Source of the DNA: a bacterium HR40
GTDB taxonomy: Bacteria; Pseudomonadota; Alphaproteobacteria; Geminicoccales; Geminicoccaceae
Reading direction: 5' to 3'
DNA length: 64,000 bases
NCBI GenBank assembly: GCA_002898275.1
Contig: BEIQ01000002.1
Span: 434,001-498,000 of the forward strand
This document shows positions 53,024 through 63,245 of the stretch, piece after piece. The notes beneath the pieces were generated by a model that did no database searches, was not told the DNA's origin, and saw only the letters and a program-made list of their open reading frames with translations. A program made the position numbers and the translations under genes. How positions within the stretch are numbered: position 1 is the first letter of the stretch; every line of letters starts with the position of its first letter.

Positions 53024-53841
53024 AGCTCACCGCCAAGGCCCGACGGGCCACGCAGGATCTGGCACCCGGGCCGATCGTGATCCTTTCACGGCCGCAACTC
53101 GGCGAAAACGTCGGCTTGGTCGCTCGCGCCATGCTGAACTTCGGGCTCCTCGAGCTGCGACTCGTCGCTCCCCGTTTCGGCTGGCCCAACGCCAAGGCGG
53201 TGGCTGCTTGCGCTGGCGCCTACGAGGTGCTCAACCGGCTCGCCATTTTCGATACCCTCGATGCGGCGATCGCCGATCTCCACTTGCTTCTCGCGACCAC
53301 CGCGCGGCCGCGGGATCTCGACAAGCCCGTTCTGGATCCGCAGACAGCAGCCGCCCGTGCGGCCGCGGCGATGGCCGCCCACAGTCGGGTGGGATTGCTG
53401 TTCGGCCCCGAGCGCACCGGGCTCACCAACGAGGAGATCGCCCTCGCTGACGCGGTGGTGACGATCCCGACCCACCCCGCCTTCGCCTCTCTCAACGTCG
53501 CCCAGGCGGTGTTGATCCTCGCCTATGAATGGTTCCACAGCGCGAAGCCGGAGGGCCGGGAGCCGGCCGCCACCGCCTTCGAGCGACCGGCGAGCAAGGG
53601 AGAGCTGCGATGCTTCCTCGATCATCTCCTGCGCGAACTCGACGCCGCCGGTTTCTTCCGCAGCACCACCAGCCGCGAGAGCCTGGTGCGCGCGATCGAG
53701 CTCCTGTTCACCCGGCGGCTTCCCACCTCGGCCGAGCTCAACCTCCTGCACGGCATCGTCGAGCGTCTCGCTCATGCCCGCAGGAGTGCCAGGGACCCGG
53801 GATCGGGCAGCGAGGAGGGCGGCGACAGCCGGCCGGTTTGA
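53020..53841 (+). CDS. trmJ: tRNA/rRNA 2'-O-methyltransferase TrmJ (SPOUT family)
   Basis: The 273-residue protein has the three SPOUT motifs: [19 protein letters not shown] near 29-47, [14 protein letters not shown] near 127-140 and [15 protein letters not shown] near 160-174, ordered as in TrmJ (TrMet Xm32). A C-terminal helical extension is present, as in the longer TrmJ proteins. In the family it methylates the ribose of position 32 in tRNA anticodon loops. The ATG overlaps the preceding stop (ATGA). It lies 91 bases before rpsD. Confidence 0.93.
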   Translation: MKLTAKARRATQDLAPGPIVILSRPQLGENVGLVARAMLNFGLLELRLVAPRFGWPNAKAVAACAGAYEVLNRLAIFDTLDAAIADLHLLLATTARPRDLDKPVLDPQTAAARAAAAMAAHSRVGLLFGPERTGLTNEEIALADAVVTIPTHPAFASLNVAQAVLILAYEWFHSAKPEGREPAATAFERPASKGELRCFLDHLLRELDAAGFFRSTTSRESLVRAIELLFTRRLPTSAELNLLHGIVERLAHARRSARDPGSGSEEGGDSRPV

Positions 53842-53932
53842 CATCCGCGCTGCCGCGCGTATATCTCGCGCGATCTCGCGGAGCGGCCACCGCGGCCGCT
53901 GTTTTCTCCTGGACTGCCCGATTCGAGGACCG

Positions 53933-54547
53933 ATGACCAAGCGCATCACGGCCAAGTACAAGATCTGCCGCCGCCTCGGGGTCAACCTCTGGGGGCGCGC
54001 CAAGAATCCCCTCGCTCGCCGCGACTACGGACCCGGCGAACACGGCCAGAAGCGGCGCAAGCTGTCGCCCTACGGCCTGCAGTTGCAAGCCAAGCAAAAG
54101 CTCAAGGGCTATTATGCCAACATGACGGAACGCCAGTTCCGGCGACTCTACGAGCTTGCCAGCCGGATGCGCGGCGACAGTGCGGAAAACCTCATCGGCC
54201 TGCTCGAGCGACGGCTGGATGCCGTGGTCTACCGCGTCAATTTCGCCCCCACCATGTGGGCGGCCCGCCAGCTCATCAATCACGGCCACGTCACCGTCAA
54301 TGGTCGGCGGGTCAACATTCCGAGCTACCTCCTGCGCGAGGGCGATGTCGTCGAGATCCGCGAGCGTTCCAAGAACCATCCGATGGTGCTCGAGAGCGTG
54401 CAGCGCCCGGAGCGCGAGGTCCCCGATTACCTCTCGGTCGATTACAAGGCCCTTCGCGCCCAGTTCCTGCGCGTGCCGAAGCTCGCCGAGGTACCCTATC
54501 CCGTGCAGATGGAACCCAACCTCGTCATCGAATACTACTCTCGTTGA
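53933..54547 (+). CDS. rpsD: 30S ribosomal protein S4
   Basis: The 204-residue protein is a complete S4 of the type without the zinc site: [16 protein letters not shown] and [26 protein letters not shown], then the S4 domain [40 protein letters not shown]. In the family it starts 30S assembly by binding the 5' domain of 16S rRNA. The ATG at 53933 gives the usual length. It is monocistronic by position; its 3' end overlaps the convergent PL5 lyase gene by 23 bases. Confidence 0.98.
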   Translation: MTKRITAKYKICRRLGVNLWGRAKNPLARRDYGPGEHGQKRRKLSPYGLQLQAKQKLKGYYANMTERQFRRLYELASRMRGDSAENLIGLLERRLDAVVYRVNFAPTMWAARQLINHGHVTVNGRRVNIPSYLLREGDVVEIRERSKNHPMVLESVQRPEREVPDYLSVDYKALRAQFLRVPKLAEVPYPVQMEPNLVIEYYSR

Positions 54548-55772
54548 CGGGAGCGGCGAGCGCCGTCGGCCGGTAGAAGAAACAGCTGGTATTCCCGCCG
54601 CTGTACTCGTCGATCATCGGCCGGAACTCTGGCTCGAAGCGGGCGAGTACGGAAGCCAGACGCTGGCTCTCCTCCCGCTCTGGAAAGCGGGCCATGTAGA
54701 TCTCCGCCCAAGCCATGTAATGCCTACCGTGACCGCGGCGTTTGAGAAAGCCCAAATCCTGGACCAGCCAGTTGGATGACGGTCCGGGATTGACGTTTTG
54801 TTGCGCGTAGGGCCACACCAATTTCGGGTCGGCAATCGCATCGAGCAGGAACTGTACGGCACGGTGGATGTCGCGCTCGCCGACCCGGTAGTCCCAGAGG
54901 TCGATGCCTTGCACTTCGGCGATTTGGGCGATGGTGACGAGGGACGCGATGGCGTGTCGCTGGTACCAGAGGGCGCGCGCCCCCCGCATGGTCTCGAGCG
55001 GTAGGCTGCCGTCCGGCCGCATGTCGACGATCGCTCGACGGTAAACGGCGACGGCGGTTTCGACGAGACCGGGATCGCCGACCAGCGCGCCCCAGGCGAT
55101 GAGCACGCTCGCGGCGAGATAGGCATGATTGTTGCGGGCGCTGATATCCTCGGAGCGCAGCCGAATGCGGTATTCCCGGGTGCGGGCGACGAGACCGGCG
55201 AGCCAGTCGTCGATGAGCGCCCGCGTCTCGGCTGGCACTTCCGGATCGTCGCGCACCACCAGGCCGTAGGCGACGATCGTCGGCAGCAGGGTGCGTTCCA
55301 CCACATAGTGGCTCGCCGGGTCATCCGCCTCGAGCTTGGTGAGCGCCCTCCCGTCGGCCCAGCGGCGCAGGAGTCCCACGAGAGCCGCCTTGGCCTCGCC
55401 GTCGCCGGTCCCGAAGGCATCGGCAGCCGCCCGCATGACCGCCCAGGCGAAAGGTTCGCTCTTCTCGTCGCCGCCGTAGCCCTCGACCCGGCGCACCGTC
55501 GTCCGCGCCCGATAGGAAGGCCATGTCGACTCCTGGGCGCCACACAGTTGCTCGCGCGCCCCGGGCTCGAGACGGCGCAACTGTGCGAGCCGCTCGTCGC
55601 GGACGAAGAGGACCTCGCCCGGATGCGCCAGGGTGAAGGCCAGTCGGGGTTCGGCCGCCGTCGCGTTGACCGCCCCCAACAGACATGCGAGAAGTCCAGC
55701 CTGAAGCCTGGGTCCCAGCGGAAACAGCGCCTTGAACGTCGCTTTCGTCCTCGGCACGGGCCTGCTCTTCAT
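54525..55772 (-). CDS. Alginate lyase family (PL5-type) exported polysaccharide lyase
   Basis: The 415-residue protein has a signal peptide (a basic start, then [20 protein letters not shown]) and an alpha-toroid lyase fold. The PL5 active-site motif NNHAYLAA lies near residue 215 with RHAIASLV downstream, matching NNHxYW and the histidine/tyrosine region of AlgL. It should cleave a uronic-acid polymer in the periplasm by beta-elimination. No alginate-synthesis genes are in the window, so a related polyuronate may be the substrate. ATG at 55772 lies inside the start of the divergent DUF3108-like gene, so one of the two starts may be misplaced. Confidence 0.85.
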   Translation of the reverse strand: MKSRPVPRTKATFKALFPLGPRLQAGLLACLLGAVNATAAEPRLAFTLAHPGEVLFVRDERLAQLRRLEPGAREQLCGAQESTWPSYRARTTVRRVEGYGGDEKSEPFAWAVMRAAADAFGTGDGEAKAALVGLLRRWADGRALTKLEADDPASHYVVERTLLPTIVAYGLVVRDDPEVPAETRALIDDWLAGLVARTREYRIRLRSEDISARNNHAYLAASVLIAWGALVGDPGLVETAVAVYRRAIVDMRPDGSLPLETMRGARALWYQRHAIASLVTIAQIAEVQGIDLWDYRVGERDIHRAVQFLLDAIADPKLVWPYAQQNVNPGPSSNWLVQDLGFLKRRGHGRHYMAWAEIYMARFPEREESQRLASVLARFEPEFRPMIDEYSGGNTSCFFYRPTALAAPVNESSIR

Positions 55773-56670
55773 CCTCGAGGCGGCCGACGCCCGTTCCTGT
55801 TGTCTCGCCGACGGCGCCGACACACGCCGGTCCTGTCTCCACACCTACACGATGCGCTTTGGCAGCGCTACCGTTGCGCGCATGCGCCTTTCCGTGGACA
55901 CTTCGCCCGATGGATCGGTCGCGGCCGAACTCCTGCTCGAGCCCGACGGGTACGGAGCGCTCCTCGGCGGGATCGACCGTATGCGGATGACGGCCGAACT
56001 GGTGCAGATCGACGGCACGCCGAAGCCACGCCTGTTCACCGTACGCTATGACAAACCGGACCGCTACCGTGACATCCGCATGCGCTTCGATCCCCGAACC
56101 GGCGCCTTGCTCGATTTCTCCTACGACAATAACGGCCGGCCGGCGGCGAGCGAGGTTCCAGAGGCACTGCGCCGGGATGCCATGGATCCCCTGACCGCCT
56201 TCTTCCAGCTGCGTCGCTGGGCCGAGGATCCTGGCAGACGGCCGGGGGAAAGCACCACCCTCGCGGTTTTCGAGGGACGAAAGCGGCTCGATGTCGTCCT
56301 GCACTTCCTCGGCAGCGATGCGCAGGGACGGCTACGGCTCCGTGCCCGGCTCCTCGGCCGATTCGGTTTCGACGATGGTCTCGGCTTTGTCGAGACCGAA
56401 CGCAATCCTGGGCCGATCTGGCTCGACGTCGTCGCTCACTCCGGACCTTGCGGGGCGCCGGAGAGCGTGGTCAGCAGCCGCGGTCTCCTCCGGCCGTCCC
56501 TGCTCCTCGTCTCGAGCCTCAGGCAGCCTCGGAGAAGGCGATGCCCTTCTCGCGCAACAGCTGCTGCAGCTCGCCCGACTCGTACATCTCGCGCACGATG
56601 TCGAAGCCGCCCACGAGCTCGCCCTTCACGTAGAGCTGCGGAAAGGTGGGCCAGTTGGCGAACTCCTTGA
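55732..56670 (+). CDS. DUF3108-like periplasmic protein (end overlaps grxD)
   Basis: The protein has an N-terminal signal-like segment ([20 protein letters not shown]). A beta-rich body follows with [20 protein letters not shown] and [27 protein letters not shown], the pattern of the DUF3108 family of periplasmic proteins of unknown role. The TTG start has a weak ribosome site and overlaps the divergent lyase start by 41 bases. The frame runs on to 56670, so the last 50 residues, rich in Arg and Pro, are antisense to grxD. This could be a true overlap or an error near 56500. Confidence 0.6.
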   Translation: MNVAFVLGTGLLFILEAADARSCCLADGADTRRSCLHTYTMRFGSATVARMRLSVDTSPDGSVAAELLLEPDGYGALLGGIDRMRMTAELVQIDGTPKPRLFTVRYDKPDRYRDIRMRFDPRTGALLDFSYDNNGRPAASEVPEALRRDAMDPLTAFFQLRRWAEDPGRRPGESTTLAVFEGRKRLDVVLHFLGSDAQGRLRLRARLLGRFGFDDGLGFVETERNPGPIWLDVVAHSGPCGAPESVVSSRGLLRPSLLLVSSLRQPRRRRCPSRATAAAARPTRTSRARCRSRPRARPSRRAAERWASWRTP

Positions 56671-56857
56671 GGCCCTGCCGCAACTCCATGTCCTCGAGGA
56701 CATTGTAGGAGCGGAACTGGACCCCGAGTCGAGAGAGCACCTGGACCACGCCGGCCGAGAAGCCGCACTGCGGAAACACCGGCGTGCCCTTCATGTAGAG
56801 CACCACATCGTCGCTCTCGATCTGCCGGCGTATGCGCTCGAACACCGGGTTGCTCAT
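56519..56857 (-). CDS. grxD: Monothiol glutaredoxin GrxD (CGFS type)
   Basis: The 112-residue protein has the KGTP(V/Q)FPQCGFS active site, with Cys31 in the CGFS motif, [19 protein letters not shown] binding glutathione, and the usual C-terminal helix. In the family the dimer holds a 2Fe-2S cluster with two glutathiones and passes it on in iron-sulfur biogenesis, often with BolA as partner. bolA directly precedes it with a 4-base overlap, as in many Alphaproteobacteria. It ends within the antisense tail of the DUF3108-like gene. Confidence 0.97.
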   Translation of the reverse strand: MSNPVFERIRRQIESDDVVLYMKGTPVFPQCGFSAGVVQVLSRLGVQFRSYNVLEDMELRQGLKEFANWPTFPQLYVKGELVGGFDIVREMYESGELQQLLREKGIAFSEAA

Positions 56858-57117
56858 GACGTTCTGTCCTCCGCGGATGGAATGGGATCGGGCGCGCTCG
56901 TGGTCAGCGCCAGGGCGTGGAGTTGGCCGCCGAGCCGCTCGCCGAGCGCCCGATAGACCATCTGGTGTTGCTGCAAACGGCTCTTGCCCCGGAACGCGGC
57001 ACTCACGATGCGCGCCCGGTAGTGATCGCCGTCACCGGCGAGATCCTCGATCTCGACGATGGCGTCGGGAAAGGCCTCGAGGATGACCTTCTCGAGCTCG
57101 GCCGCCGTCATCGGCAT
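56854..57117 (-). CDS. bolA: BolA family protein
   Basis: The 87-residue protein has the BolA fold with [48 protein letters not shown], including the conserved histidine of the QHQMVY motif that ligates the shared 2Fe-2S cluster with the glutaredoxin. It probably works with GrxD in iron sensing or cluster delivery. ATG at 57117 has GGGAGG seven bases upstream; a second ATG is two codons later. It follows purL by 27 bases and overlaps grxD by 4. Confidence 0.95.
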   Translation of the reverse strand: MPMTAAELEKVILEAFPDAIVEIEDLAGDGDHYRARIVSAAFRGKSRLQQHQMVYRALGERLGGQLHALALTTSAPDPIPSAEDRTS

Positions 57118-57144
57118 GCCCGCACCTCCCGCTTTCCCGGCCTC

Positions 57145-59346
57145 TCATCCCTCCATGTAGCGTGGGAACCACGCCTCGTGTGCCCGACGCAGAACCGCAA
57201 GCGATATGGGCCGGGCGTCACCCAGGATCAACGCGTCGCCCCCGGTGTCACCGATTTCCACCATCGGCACACCGGCCGCAGCCGCTCGGCGCGCCAGCTC
57301 GCCGACCGTGTGGGGTGCCACGGCGAGCAGATAGCGAGCTTGGTCCTCGCCGAACAACCAAGCGTTCCGCAAACCGACCCGAGGGGGTAGATGGATCCGG
57401 GCCCCGCCGCCCGAGGCGAGACACATTTCCGCGACCGCCACTGCGAGTCCGCCATCCGACAGGTCGTGGCAGGCGCGCACCAGCCCGGCCGCGATGCAGC
57501 CGCGCACGAAGTCGGCATGGCGACGCTCGGCCGCGAGATCGACGGGTGGTGGCGCCCCGGCCTCGAGTCCGAAGAGCTCGCGCAAGAACAGCGAGCACCC
57601 GAGCCAGCCGACGGTGTCGCCGACGAGCAGCAATCTCAGACCCTCCTCCGACCAGGCAATACCCACCATGCGGTCGAGATCCTCGACGAGCCCGAGGCCT
57701 CCCACCTGCGGGGTGGGCAGGATGGCGCGCCCCATGGTCTCGTTGTAGAGGGAGACGTTGCCGGAGACCACGGGGTAGTCGAGGGCCCGACAGGCCTCGC
57801 TCATGCCCTCGATCGCGGCGACGAGCTGGCCCATGATCGCCGGCCGCTCGGGATTGCCGAAATTGAGGCAGTTGGTGATGGCGAGGGGCCGCGCCCCGAC
57901 CGCCGTCAAATTGCGATAGCTCTCCGCGACCGCCTGGCAGCCGCCCGTTCGCGGATCCGCGGCGCAGTAGCGGGGGGTGCAGTCGGTGGTCAGGGCGAGA
58001 CCCCGGTTGCTGCCGTGGATGCGCACGACCGCGGCATCGCCCCCTGGCCGCTGGACCGTGTCGGCCATCACCATGTAGTCGTACTGTTCGTAGATCCAAC
58101 GTCGGCTCGCCAGATCGGGAGAGCCCAAAAGACGCAAGAGCGCCTCGTCGGCGGCAATCCGATCGACACGCTCGTCGGGATCGTAGGGGGCGGCCGGCGC
58201 CGGGAGCTCGAAGGGACGGTCGTAGACGGGCGAGGCGCCGCTCACCGCAGCGACCGGCACATCCACCACCGTGCGGCCGCCATGCCGCGCCACCAGCCGC
58301 CCGCTCCCGGTGACCTTGCCGATCACCGCGAAGTCCAGATCCCATTTGGCGAAGATCCGACGCGCCTGGTCTTCGCGACCCTCCCGCAGGACGAGCAGCA
58401 TGCGCTCCTGGCTTTCCGACAGCATGATCTCGTAGGCCGTCATACCCTCCTCGCGCAGCGGAACCGCATCGAGATCGAGCTCGATGCCGGTCCCACCCCG
58501 CGCCGCCATTTCGCAGGAGGAGGAGGTGAGGCCGGCGGCACCCATGTCCTGGATGGCGACGACGCAATCGGAGGCCATGAGTTCGAGACAGGCCTCGATG
58601 AGGAGCTTTTCGGTGAAGGGATCGCCCACTTGCACCGTCGGACGCTTCTCCTCGCTGCGCTCGTCGAATTCGGCCGAGGCCATGGTGGCACCGTGGATGC
58701 CATCGCGGCCGGTCTTGGCTCCGACATAGACCACGGGATTGCCCACTCCGGCGGCGCGGGCGTAGAAGACGCGATCGGCTGGGGCGATGCCGACGCACAT
58801 GACATTGACGAGGATGTTGCCGTCGTAGGCTCGGTGGAAGGTGGTCTCGCCTCCGACCGTCGGCACGCCGACGCAGTTGCCATAGCCTCCGATCCCGGCG
58901 ACCACGCCGCTCACCAGCCAGCGCGTGCGAGGATGGGCGGGATCCCCGAAACGCAGGGCGTCGAGCAGGGCGACCGGACGCGCGCCCATGGTGAAGACGT
59001 CGCGCAGGATACCCCCGACTCCAGTCGCGGCACCCTGATAGGGCTCGATGAAACTCGGATGGTTATGGCTTTCCATCTTGAAGACGGCGGCCAGCCCGTC
59101 GCCGATGTCGACGACCCCGGCGTTCTCGCCCGGCCCGCAGATCACCCAGGGTGCGGTGGTCGGAAACTTGGCGAGATGCGTTTTCGACGACTTGTAGGAG
59201 CAGTGCTCGCTCCACATCACCGCGAAAATGCCGAGCTCGACGAGATTGGGCTCGCGCCCGAGGATCTCGAGGATGCGCGCGTATTCCTCGGCGGTGAGCC
59301 CGTGCTCGGCGACGAGCTCCGGGGTGATCCGAACCTCTCCGTTCAT
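57145..59346 (-). CDS. purL: Phosphoribosylformylglycinamidine synthase, large subunit PurL
   Basis: The 733-residue protein is the small (SmPurL) form that needs PurS and PurQ. The family motifs are EHCSYKSSK with catalytic His48, [25 protein letters not shown] and SGNVSLYNE. In the family it amidates FGAR with ATP and ammonia from PurQ. The ATG at 59346 overlaps the purQ stop by 4 bases. The open frame is longer upstream but antisense-like over purQ. The order purC-purS-purQ-purL-bolA-grxD is a common alphaproteobacterial arrangement. Confidence 0.98.
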   Translation of the reverse strand: MNGEVRITPELVAEHGLTAEEYARILEILGREPNLVELGIFAVMWSEHCSYKSSKTHLAKFPTTAPWVICGPGENAGVVDIGDGLAAVFKMESHNHPSFIEPYQGAATGVGGILRDVFTMGARPVALLDALRFGDPAHPRTRWLVSGVVAGIGGYGNCVGVPTVGGETTFHRAYDGNILVNVMCVGIAPADRVFYARAAGVGNPVVYVGAKTGRDGIHGATMASAEFDERSEEKRPTVQVGDPFTEKLLIEACLELMASDCVVAIQDMGAAGLTSSSCEMAARGGTGIELDLDAVPLREEGMTAYEIMLSESQERMLLVLREGREDQARRIFAKWDLDFAVIGKVTGSGRLVARHGGRTVVDVPVAAVSGASPVYDRPFELPAPAAPYDPDERVDRIAADEALLRLLGSPDLASRRWIYEQYDYMVMADTVQRPGGDAAVVRIHGSNRGLALTTDCTPRYCAADPRTGGCQAVAESYRNLTAVGARPLAITNCLNFGNPERPAIMGQLVAAIEGMSEACRALDYPVVSGNVSLYNETMGRAILPTPQVGGLGLVEDLDRMVGIAWSEEGLRLLLVGDTVGWLGCSLFLRELFGLEAGAPPPVDLAAERRHADFVRGCIAAGLVRACHDLSDGGLAVAVAEMCLASGGGARIHLPPRVGLRNAWLFGEDQARYLLAVAPHTVGELARRAAAAGVPMVEIGDTGGDALILGDARPISLAVLRRAHEAWFPRYMEG

Positions 59347-60014
59347 GCGACGAGAGCCGACAAAAGAGAGCGGAACAGGGGGATGCCGTCGGTGCCGCCG
59401 AGCTTCGGATCGCAGGCACGTTCGGGATGCGGCATCATGCCGAGCACATTGCGGCGGGCATTGAGGACGCCCGCGATCCCGCGCGCCGAACCGTTGGGAT
59501 TGTCGAGGTAGCGGAAGGCGATGCGGTCTTCGGCTTCGAGGCGGTCGAGGGTTTCGACATCCGCCACATAGTTGCCGTCGTGATGCGCCACCGGTAGGCG
59601 GATGCGGGCTCTTGCCGGGTAGGCACAGGTGAAGGGGGAGGCGGTGGTGGCCACCTCGAGCTCCACCTCCCGACAGACGAAGGCGAGACCGACGTTGCGG
59701 ATGAGCGCACCGGGCAGCAGGCCGGCCTCGGTCAGGATCTGGAAGCCGTTGCAGATGCCGAGCACCGCCACCCCGCGCTCGGCCGCGCGAATCACGGCGC
59801 GCAGGATCGGCGAACGCGCGGCGATGGCTCCCGGCCGCAGATAATCCCCGTAGGAAAATCCGCCGGGAATGCCGACGACATCGACCGGCGGCAGCTCGCT
59901 GTCGGCATGCCACACCCGCAGCACCGGCCGACCGAACACTGCCTCCATGGCGACGGCGAGATCGCGATCGCAGTTGGAGCCGGGAAAGGTGACGACGGCG
60001 GCGCGCATCGGCAT
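59343..60014 (-). CDS. purQ: Phosphoribosylformylglycinamidine synthase, glutaminase subunit PurQ
   Basis: The 223-residue class I glutamine amidotransferase has [10 protein letters not shown] near 51-60, the nucleophile Cys88 in GICNGFQ, and HPE in PHPERACD near 199 with its catalytic histidine and glutamate. It hands ammonia to PurL. The start ATG is tied to the purS stop in a TGATG overlap; a second ATG lies two codons later. It overlaps purL by 4 bases at its end. Confidence 0.98.
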   Translation of the reverse strand: MPMRAAVVTFPGSNCDRDLAVAMEAVFGRPVLRVWHADSELPPVDVVGIPGGFSYGDYLRPGAIAARSPILRAVIRAAERGVAVLGICNGFQILTEAGLLPGALIRNVGLAFVCREVELEVATTASPFTCAYPARARIRLPVAHHDGNYVADVETLDRLEAEDRIAFRYLDNPNGSARGIAGVLNARRNVLGMMPHPERACDPKLGGTDGIPLFRSLLSALVA

Positions 60015-60256
60015 CAGTCCCCGAGGCTCACCTCGTAGGTCTCGATCACCGGATTGGCGAGCAGCCGGTCGCACATCTCCCGTACCTGCCGCTCCGCCTC
60101 GGCACGATCGGAGGTCGCGAGCTCCAGTTCGATGATCTTCGCCCGTGCCACCGAACGGACGTCGCGGTAGCCGAGACTGGCGAGCGCTCGGGCGATCGCC
60201 CGCGCCTCTGGATCGAGCACGCCGGGCCGATAGCGGATGCGGACCTGAGCGATCAC
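60014..60256 (-). CDS. purS: Phosphoribosylformylglycinamidine synthase subunit PurS
   Basis: The 80-residue protein has [26 protein letters not shown] and VIETYEVSL, as in PurS, the bridging dimer that joins PurQ to SmPurL. The GTG start overlaps the purC stop (GTGA), so it is coupled. It is one of the smallest genes in the window but its place between purC and purQ is conserved. Confidence 0.96.
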   Translation of the reverse strand: MIAQVRIRYRPGVLDPEARAIARALASLGYRDVRSVARAKIIELELATSDRAEAERQVREMCDRLLANPVIETYEVSLGD

Positions 60257-61020
60257 TGCAGCGTCTCCGGACCTTTGAGGTCGCGCGGGCCGGCCTCCGG
60301 CAAAATGCCGAGCCGGCGGGCGATCTCCGCATAGCCTTCCTGGAGATTGCCGAGATCGTGCCGAAACAGATCCTTGTCGTAGCGCTGGTTGGTGCGGCTG
60401 TCCCACACCCGCATATTGTCCGGACTGAGCTCGTCCGCGAGCACGATGCGCATCTCGTCGTTCTCGTCCCACAACCGGCCGAACTCCACCTTGAAGTCGA
60501 TGAGCTTGAGCCCGACGCCGGTGAAGAGACCGCACAGAAAATCGTTGATCCTGAGCGACATGTTCAAAATCTCGTCGATCTCCTGGTACGTCGCCCAGCC
60601 GAACGCAGTGATGTGCTCCTCGGTGACCATCGGATCGCCCAACTCGTCGGACTTGTAGTAATACTCGACGATAGAGCGGGGAAGCAGGGTTCCTTCCTCC
60701 ATGCGAAAACGCTTGGAAAACGATCCTGCTGCATAGTTCCGCACTACCACCTCGATCGGTATGATTTCCACTTCGCGAATCAGCTGTTCGCGCATATTGA
60801 GCCGTCGAATAAAATGTGTCGGTATACCGATTTCTCCGAGTTTCAGCATGAGATACTCGGAAATCCGGTTGTTCAAAACCCCTTTTCCCGTGATGACCGC
60901 ATGCTTCTGGCGGTTGAACGCGGTAGCGTCGTCCTTGAAGTATTGGATCAGCGTACCGGGTTCCGGGCCCTCGAACAGGACCTTCGCCTTGCCCTCGTAC
61001 ACCCGTCGTCGTCGGGCCAT
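60253..61020 (-). CDS. purC: Phosphoribosylaminoimidazole-succinocarboxamide synthase PurC
   Basis: The 255-residue protein has the SAICAR-synthetase signatures YEGKAKVLF near the start, the [17 protein letters not shown] segment near 103-119, DFKVEFGR near 190 and [12 protein letters not shown]. In the family it ligates aspartate to CAIR with ATP. The ATG at 61020 is used; a longer frame to 61065 lacks likeness. Bases about 60541-60900 are near 50% GC with A/T-ending codons, far below the rest of the window, while the protein itself is ordinary. It heads the leftward pur operon. Confidence 0.97.
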   Translation of the reverse strand: MARRRRVYEGKAKVLFEGPEPGTLIQYFKDDATAFNRQKHAVITGKGVLNNRISEYLMLKLGEIGIPTHFIRRLNMREQLIREVEIIPIEVVVRNYAAGSFSKRFRMEEGTLLPRSIVEYYYKSDELGDPMVTEEHITAFGWATYQEIDEILNMSLRINDFLCGLFTGVGLKLIDFKVEFGRLWDENDEMRIVLADELSPDNMRVWDSRTNQRYDKDLFRHDLGNLQEGYAEIARRLGILPEAGPRDLKGPETLQ

Positions 61021-61144
61021 TTCTTCGCCTGCTCCCGGATAGGAAAGAACGCCGCGCGCCGGCACGGACCGGCGCGCCTGCCGGGCGCCGCGAGATATAG
61101 GTGACGCCCCCTCGCCTCACAATGCGCCCCCTCGTCCGGAGCGG

Positions 61145-61630
61145 TCAGAAGTCGAGGGTCACCACCACGGTGTCGGAATAGAGCCCCGGCGAGACCTTCT
61201 GTCCGCCGGCGACGACGCCATAGATCGTGAACACGACAGACGAGCTGCTGCCGAGGGACGCCCGCATCGCCTGCCGGCCGGTGCCGAGGAGGGTGCGCAA
61301 ATTCGGGTCCTGATACAGCTGGTAGCTGAGCTTTTCGCCGTTCTCGCCGGTCATCTGCCGCTTCGCCACATTCCCCGAACCCCCGCCGTCGACGTGTAGG
61401 CTCACCGTGCCGACCGGACAGTTGTCCACCAGGATGTCGGTCTGCGCCACCACCGGGCTGCTCTGCCCCGCGATGTAGGTGCCGAAATCGAGCGCCGCGT
61501 CGCGCACGGTGCAGCCGGTTTGCACTTCCACGCGCACGGAAAGCTGGCTCGAGGTAATGGCCGCCATCGCCGGAGAGGCCAGGAAGAACCCGAGGGCGAC
61601 GGCGAACGGGCACAGGAAAGACTGGCGCAT
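61145..61630 (-). CDS. Spore-coat-protein-U (SCPU) domain protein
   Basis: The 161-residue protein has a signal peptide (LCPFAVALGFFLASPAMAA) and an Ig-like SCPU/Csu-type domain: VRVEVQTGCTVRDAALDFGTYIAG and the C-terminal VTLDF strand, with Cys at the start and near residue 78 likely paired. Domains of this kind form the subunits of Csu-type surface fibres assembled by a chaperone and usher. Here no chaperone or usher gene is in the window, so it may be a free periplasmic or surface protein. The ATG at 61630 begins the signal peptide. Confidence 0.82.
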   Translation of the reverse strand: MRQSFLCPFAVALGFFLASPAMAAITSSQLSVRVEVQTGCTVRDAALDFGTYIAGQSSPVVAQTDILVDNCPVGTVSLHVDGGGSGNVAKRQMTGENGEKLSYQLYQDPNLRTLLGTGRQAMRASLGSSSSVVFTIYGVVAGGQKVSPGLYSDTVVVTLDF

Positions 61631-61700
61631 GACGACCCCGCCATCTGAAGAGTGGCACTCTGCCACGTCCGAGCCCGAAGCCTACGGCCGCTTCCTGAAT

Positions 61701-61710
61701 TTAACGTTAA
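61701..61710. promoter_or_regulatory. AT-rich palindrome upstream of the SCPU gene
   Basis: TTAACGTTAA is a perfect palindrome flanked by TTCCT (61692-61696) and AGGAA (61719-61723), which are reverse complements. It lies 71-80 bases upstream of the SCPU start in the most AT-rich bit of the spacer to the TolC-type gene. It may be part of a promoter or operator. Confidence 0.3.
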
Positions 61711-61768
61711 CGCCGTTTAGGAATGCTTTCCAGAGCGGGGATGGGTCCCCGGCGCCGGGCGAGCGGTC

Positions 61769-63118
61769 TCATTCGGTCCCGAACAAGCGGGTGCGCTGCC
61801 GCTCGTAGTGCGAGGCCGGATCGTAGAGCTCCACCGCGAGGCCGAGGTTCGCCGCGCCGAGCTCGCCCAGCGCCGCGGCGAGACGATAGCTCGCGACCAC
61901 CCGATCGCTCCGGGCGCGCACCAGGCTCACCTGCGAGTCGAACAGCTCCTGCTCGGCATCGAGCACATCGAGCACCGTGCGGGTGCCGACGAGGGCCTCC
62001 TGACGCACGCCCTCGAGCGCGATCGAGCTCGCGCGCACCTGGGCTTCGAAGGCCGTCATCGCGGCGCCCGCTGCGCGAAGGGCTTCCCAGGCCGCCGCGA
62101 CCTGGCGCTGCACCTCGCGCGTCGTCGCATCGAGATCGCGCTGCCGTTGCGTCACTGTCTGCCGCGCCTGCCGGACGCGGGAGTAGTCCGCCCCGCCCTG
62201 ATAGAGGGGCACCGTCACCTGGAGTCCCACTGCCGCCCGCCGCTGCCAGTCGACGCTCACGGTGGGTTCGCGGGCGTAACCGGCATCCGCGACGACATCG
62301 ACACTGGGCCGCAACCCTGCTTCGGCTTCTCGCACTGCCGCCTGCGCGGCAGCGAGATCGAAGCGTGCCGCCACCACTGAGGGATGATTCGCCGCCCGGG
62401 CGAGGGCCTCCTCCAGGGTCTGCGGCAGGTTCGGGTAAGATTCGGGATCGGCGAGGGAGGCAGCCGGATCGGCCCCCACGACGCGGCGGAACTCGGCGGT
62501 CGAGGCGGCGAGACCGGCAAGGGCCGACTCGATGTCGGCCTGCGCTCGGGCGAGCCTCGCCTCGGCCTGGGCGACGTCGGTGCGCGAGACCTCGCCTACC
62601 GCAAAACGATCGCGGGTCGCCTGCAGCTGGCGGGCGATGCGGTCGCGGTTGTTGCGCGCGAATTCCAGGACCGCCCGATCGCGCCAAGTGGCACTGTAGG
62701 CTTCGACCGCCGCGAGCAGCACCTGTTGTTCGCTGGCGGCGAGCCGGCCGCGCTCGGCGAGCACCTGCTGTTCGGCGCGCTCCACCGCCGCTGTGGTGGC
62801 GCCGCCGGCATAGAGGTTCTGGCGCAAGGTCAGGGCGAGACTGCCACCGCGGCGGTCGAGATCGCCGAGATCGGTCTGCCCGGCCACCGCCTCGCCGCTG
62901 CCATCCACCGATATCCGCGGCCGAAAGCCGGCGAGCGCCTGGGGCACGTTCTCGTCGACAGCCCGCAATCGGGCGCGGGCGGCATCGAGTTCCGGATTGT
63001 CGCGATAGGTGCGCTCGAGCGCCTGGCGGAGGTCGCCCACCGACTCCGCTGCCAATGGTGCAGCCAGACCCGATCCCAAGACCGCGCCGACGACGAGCGC
63101 CGTGGTGATCCGTCGCAT
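61769..63118 (-). CDS. tolC: TolC-family outer-membrane channel protein
   Basis: The 449-residue protein has a signal peptide (RRITTALVVGAVLGSGLAAPLAA) and the repeated OEP layout: long helices with DLRQALERTYRDNPELDAARARLRA, LRQNLYAGG, then the second half with VTVPLYQGGADYSRVRQARQ and VLDVLDAEQELFDSQVSLVRA. Trimers of such proteins form the periplasm-spanning outlet for type I secretion or drug efflux. No ABC exporter or membrane-fusion gene is adjacent, so it may serve several pumps, as TolC does. The SCPU gene follows it leftward with a 138-bp spacer. Confidence 0.94.
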   Translation of the reverse strand: MRRITTALVVGAVLGSGLAAPLAAESVGDLRQALERTYRDNPELDAARARLRAVDENVPQALAGFRPRISVDGSGEAVAGQTDLGDLDRRGGSLALTLRQNLYAGGATTAAVERAEQQVLAERGRLAASEQQVLLAAVEAYSATWRDRAVLEFARNNRDRIARQLQATRDRFAVGEVSRTDVAQAEARLARAQADIESALAGLAASTAEFRRVVGADPAASLADPESYPNLPQTLEEALARAANHPSVVAARFDLAAAQAAVREAEAGLRPSVDVVADAGYAREPTVSVDWQRRAAVGLQVTVPLYQGGADYSRVRQARQTVTQRQRDLDATTREVQRQVAAAWEALRAAGAAMTAFEAQVRASSIALEGVRQEALVGTRTVLDVLDAEQELFDSQVSLVRARSDRVVASYRLAAALGELGAANLGLAVELYDPASHYERQRTRLFGTE

Positions 63119-63245
63119 CGGCCTCTCCCCCTCATTCCCTTCGCCGCGTCGCTCGACATGCTATCATCGGCAGAATGTCCGGTCGCCGCCGCCTGGCGTC
63201 GCAGTCGAGGCTCCAAGCCCGCTCTCTTCCGCGCGTCAACGCGCC

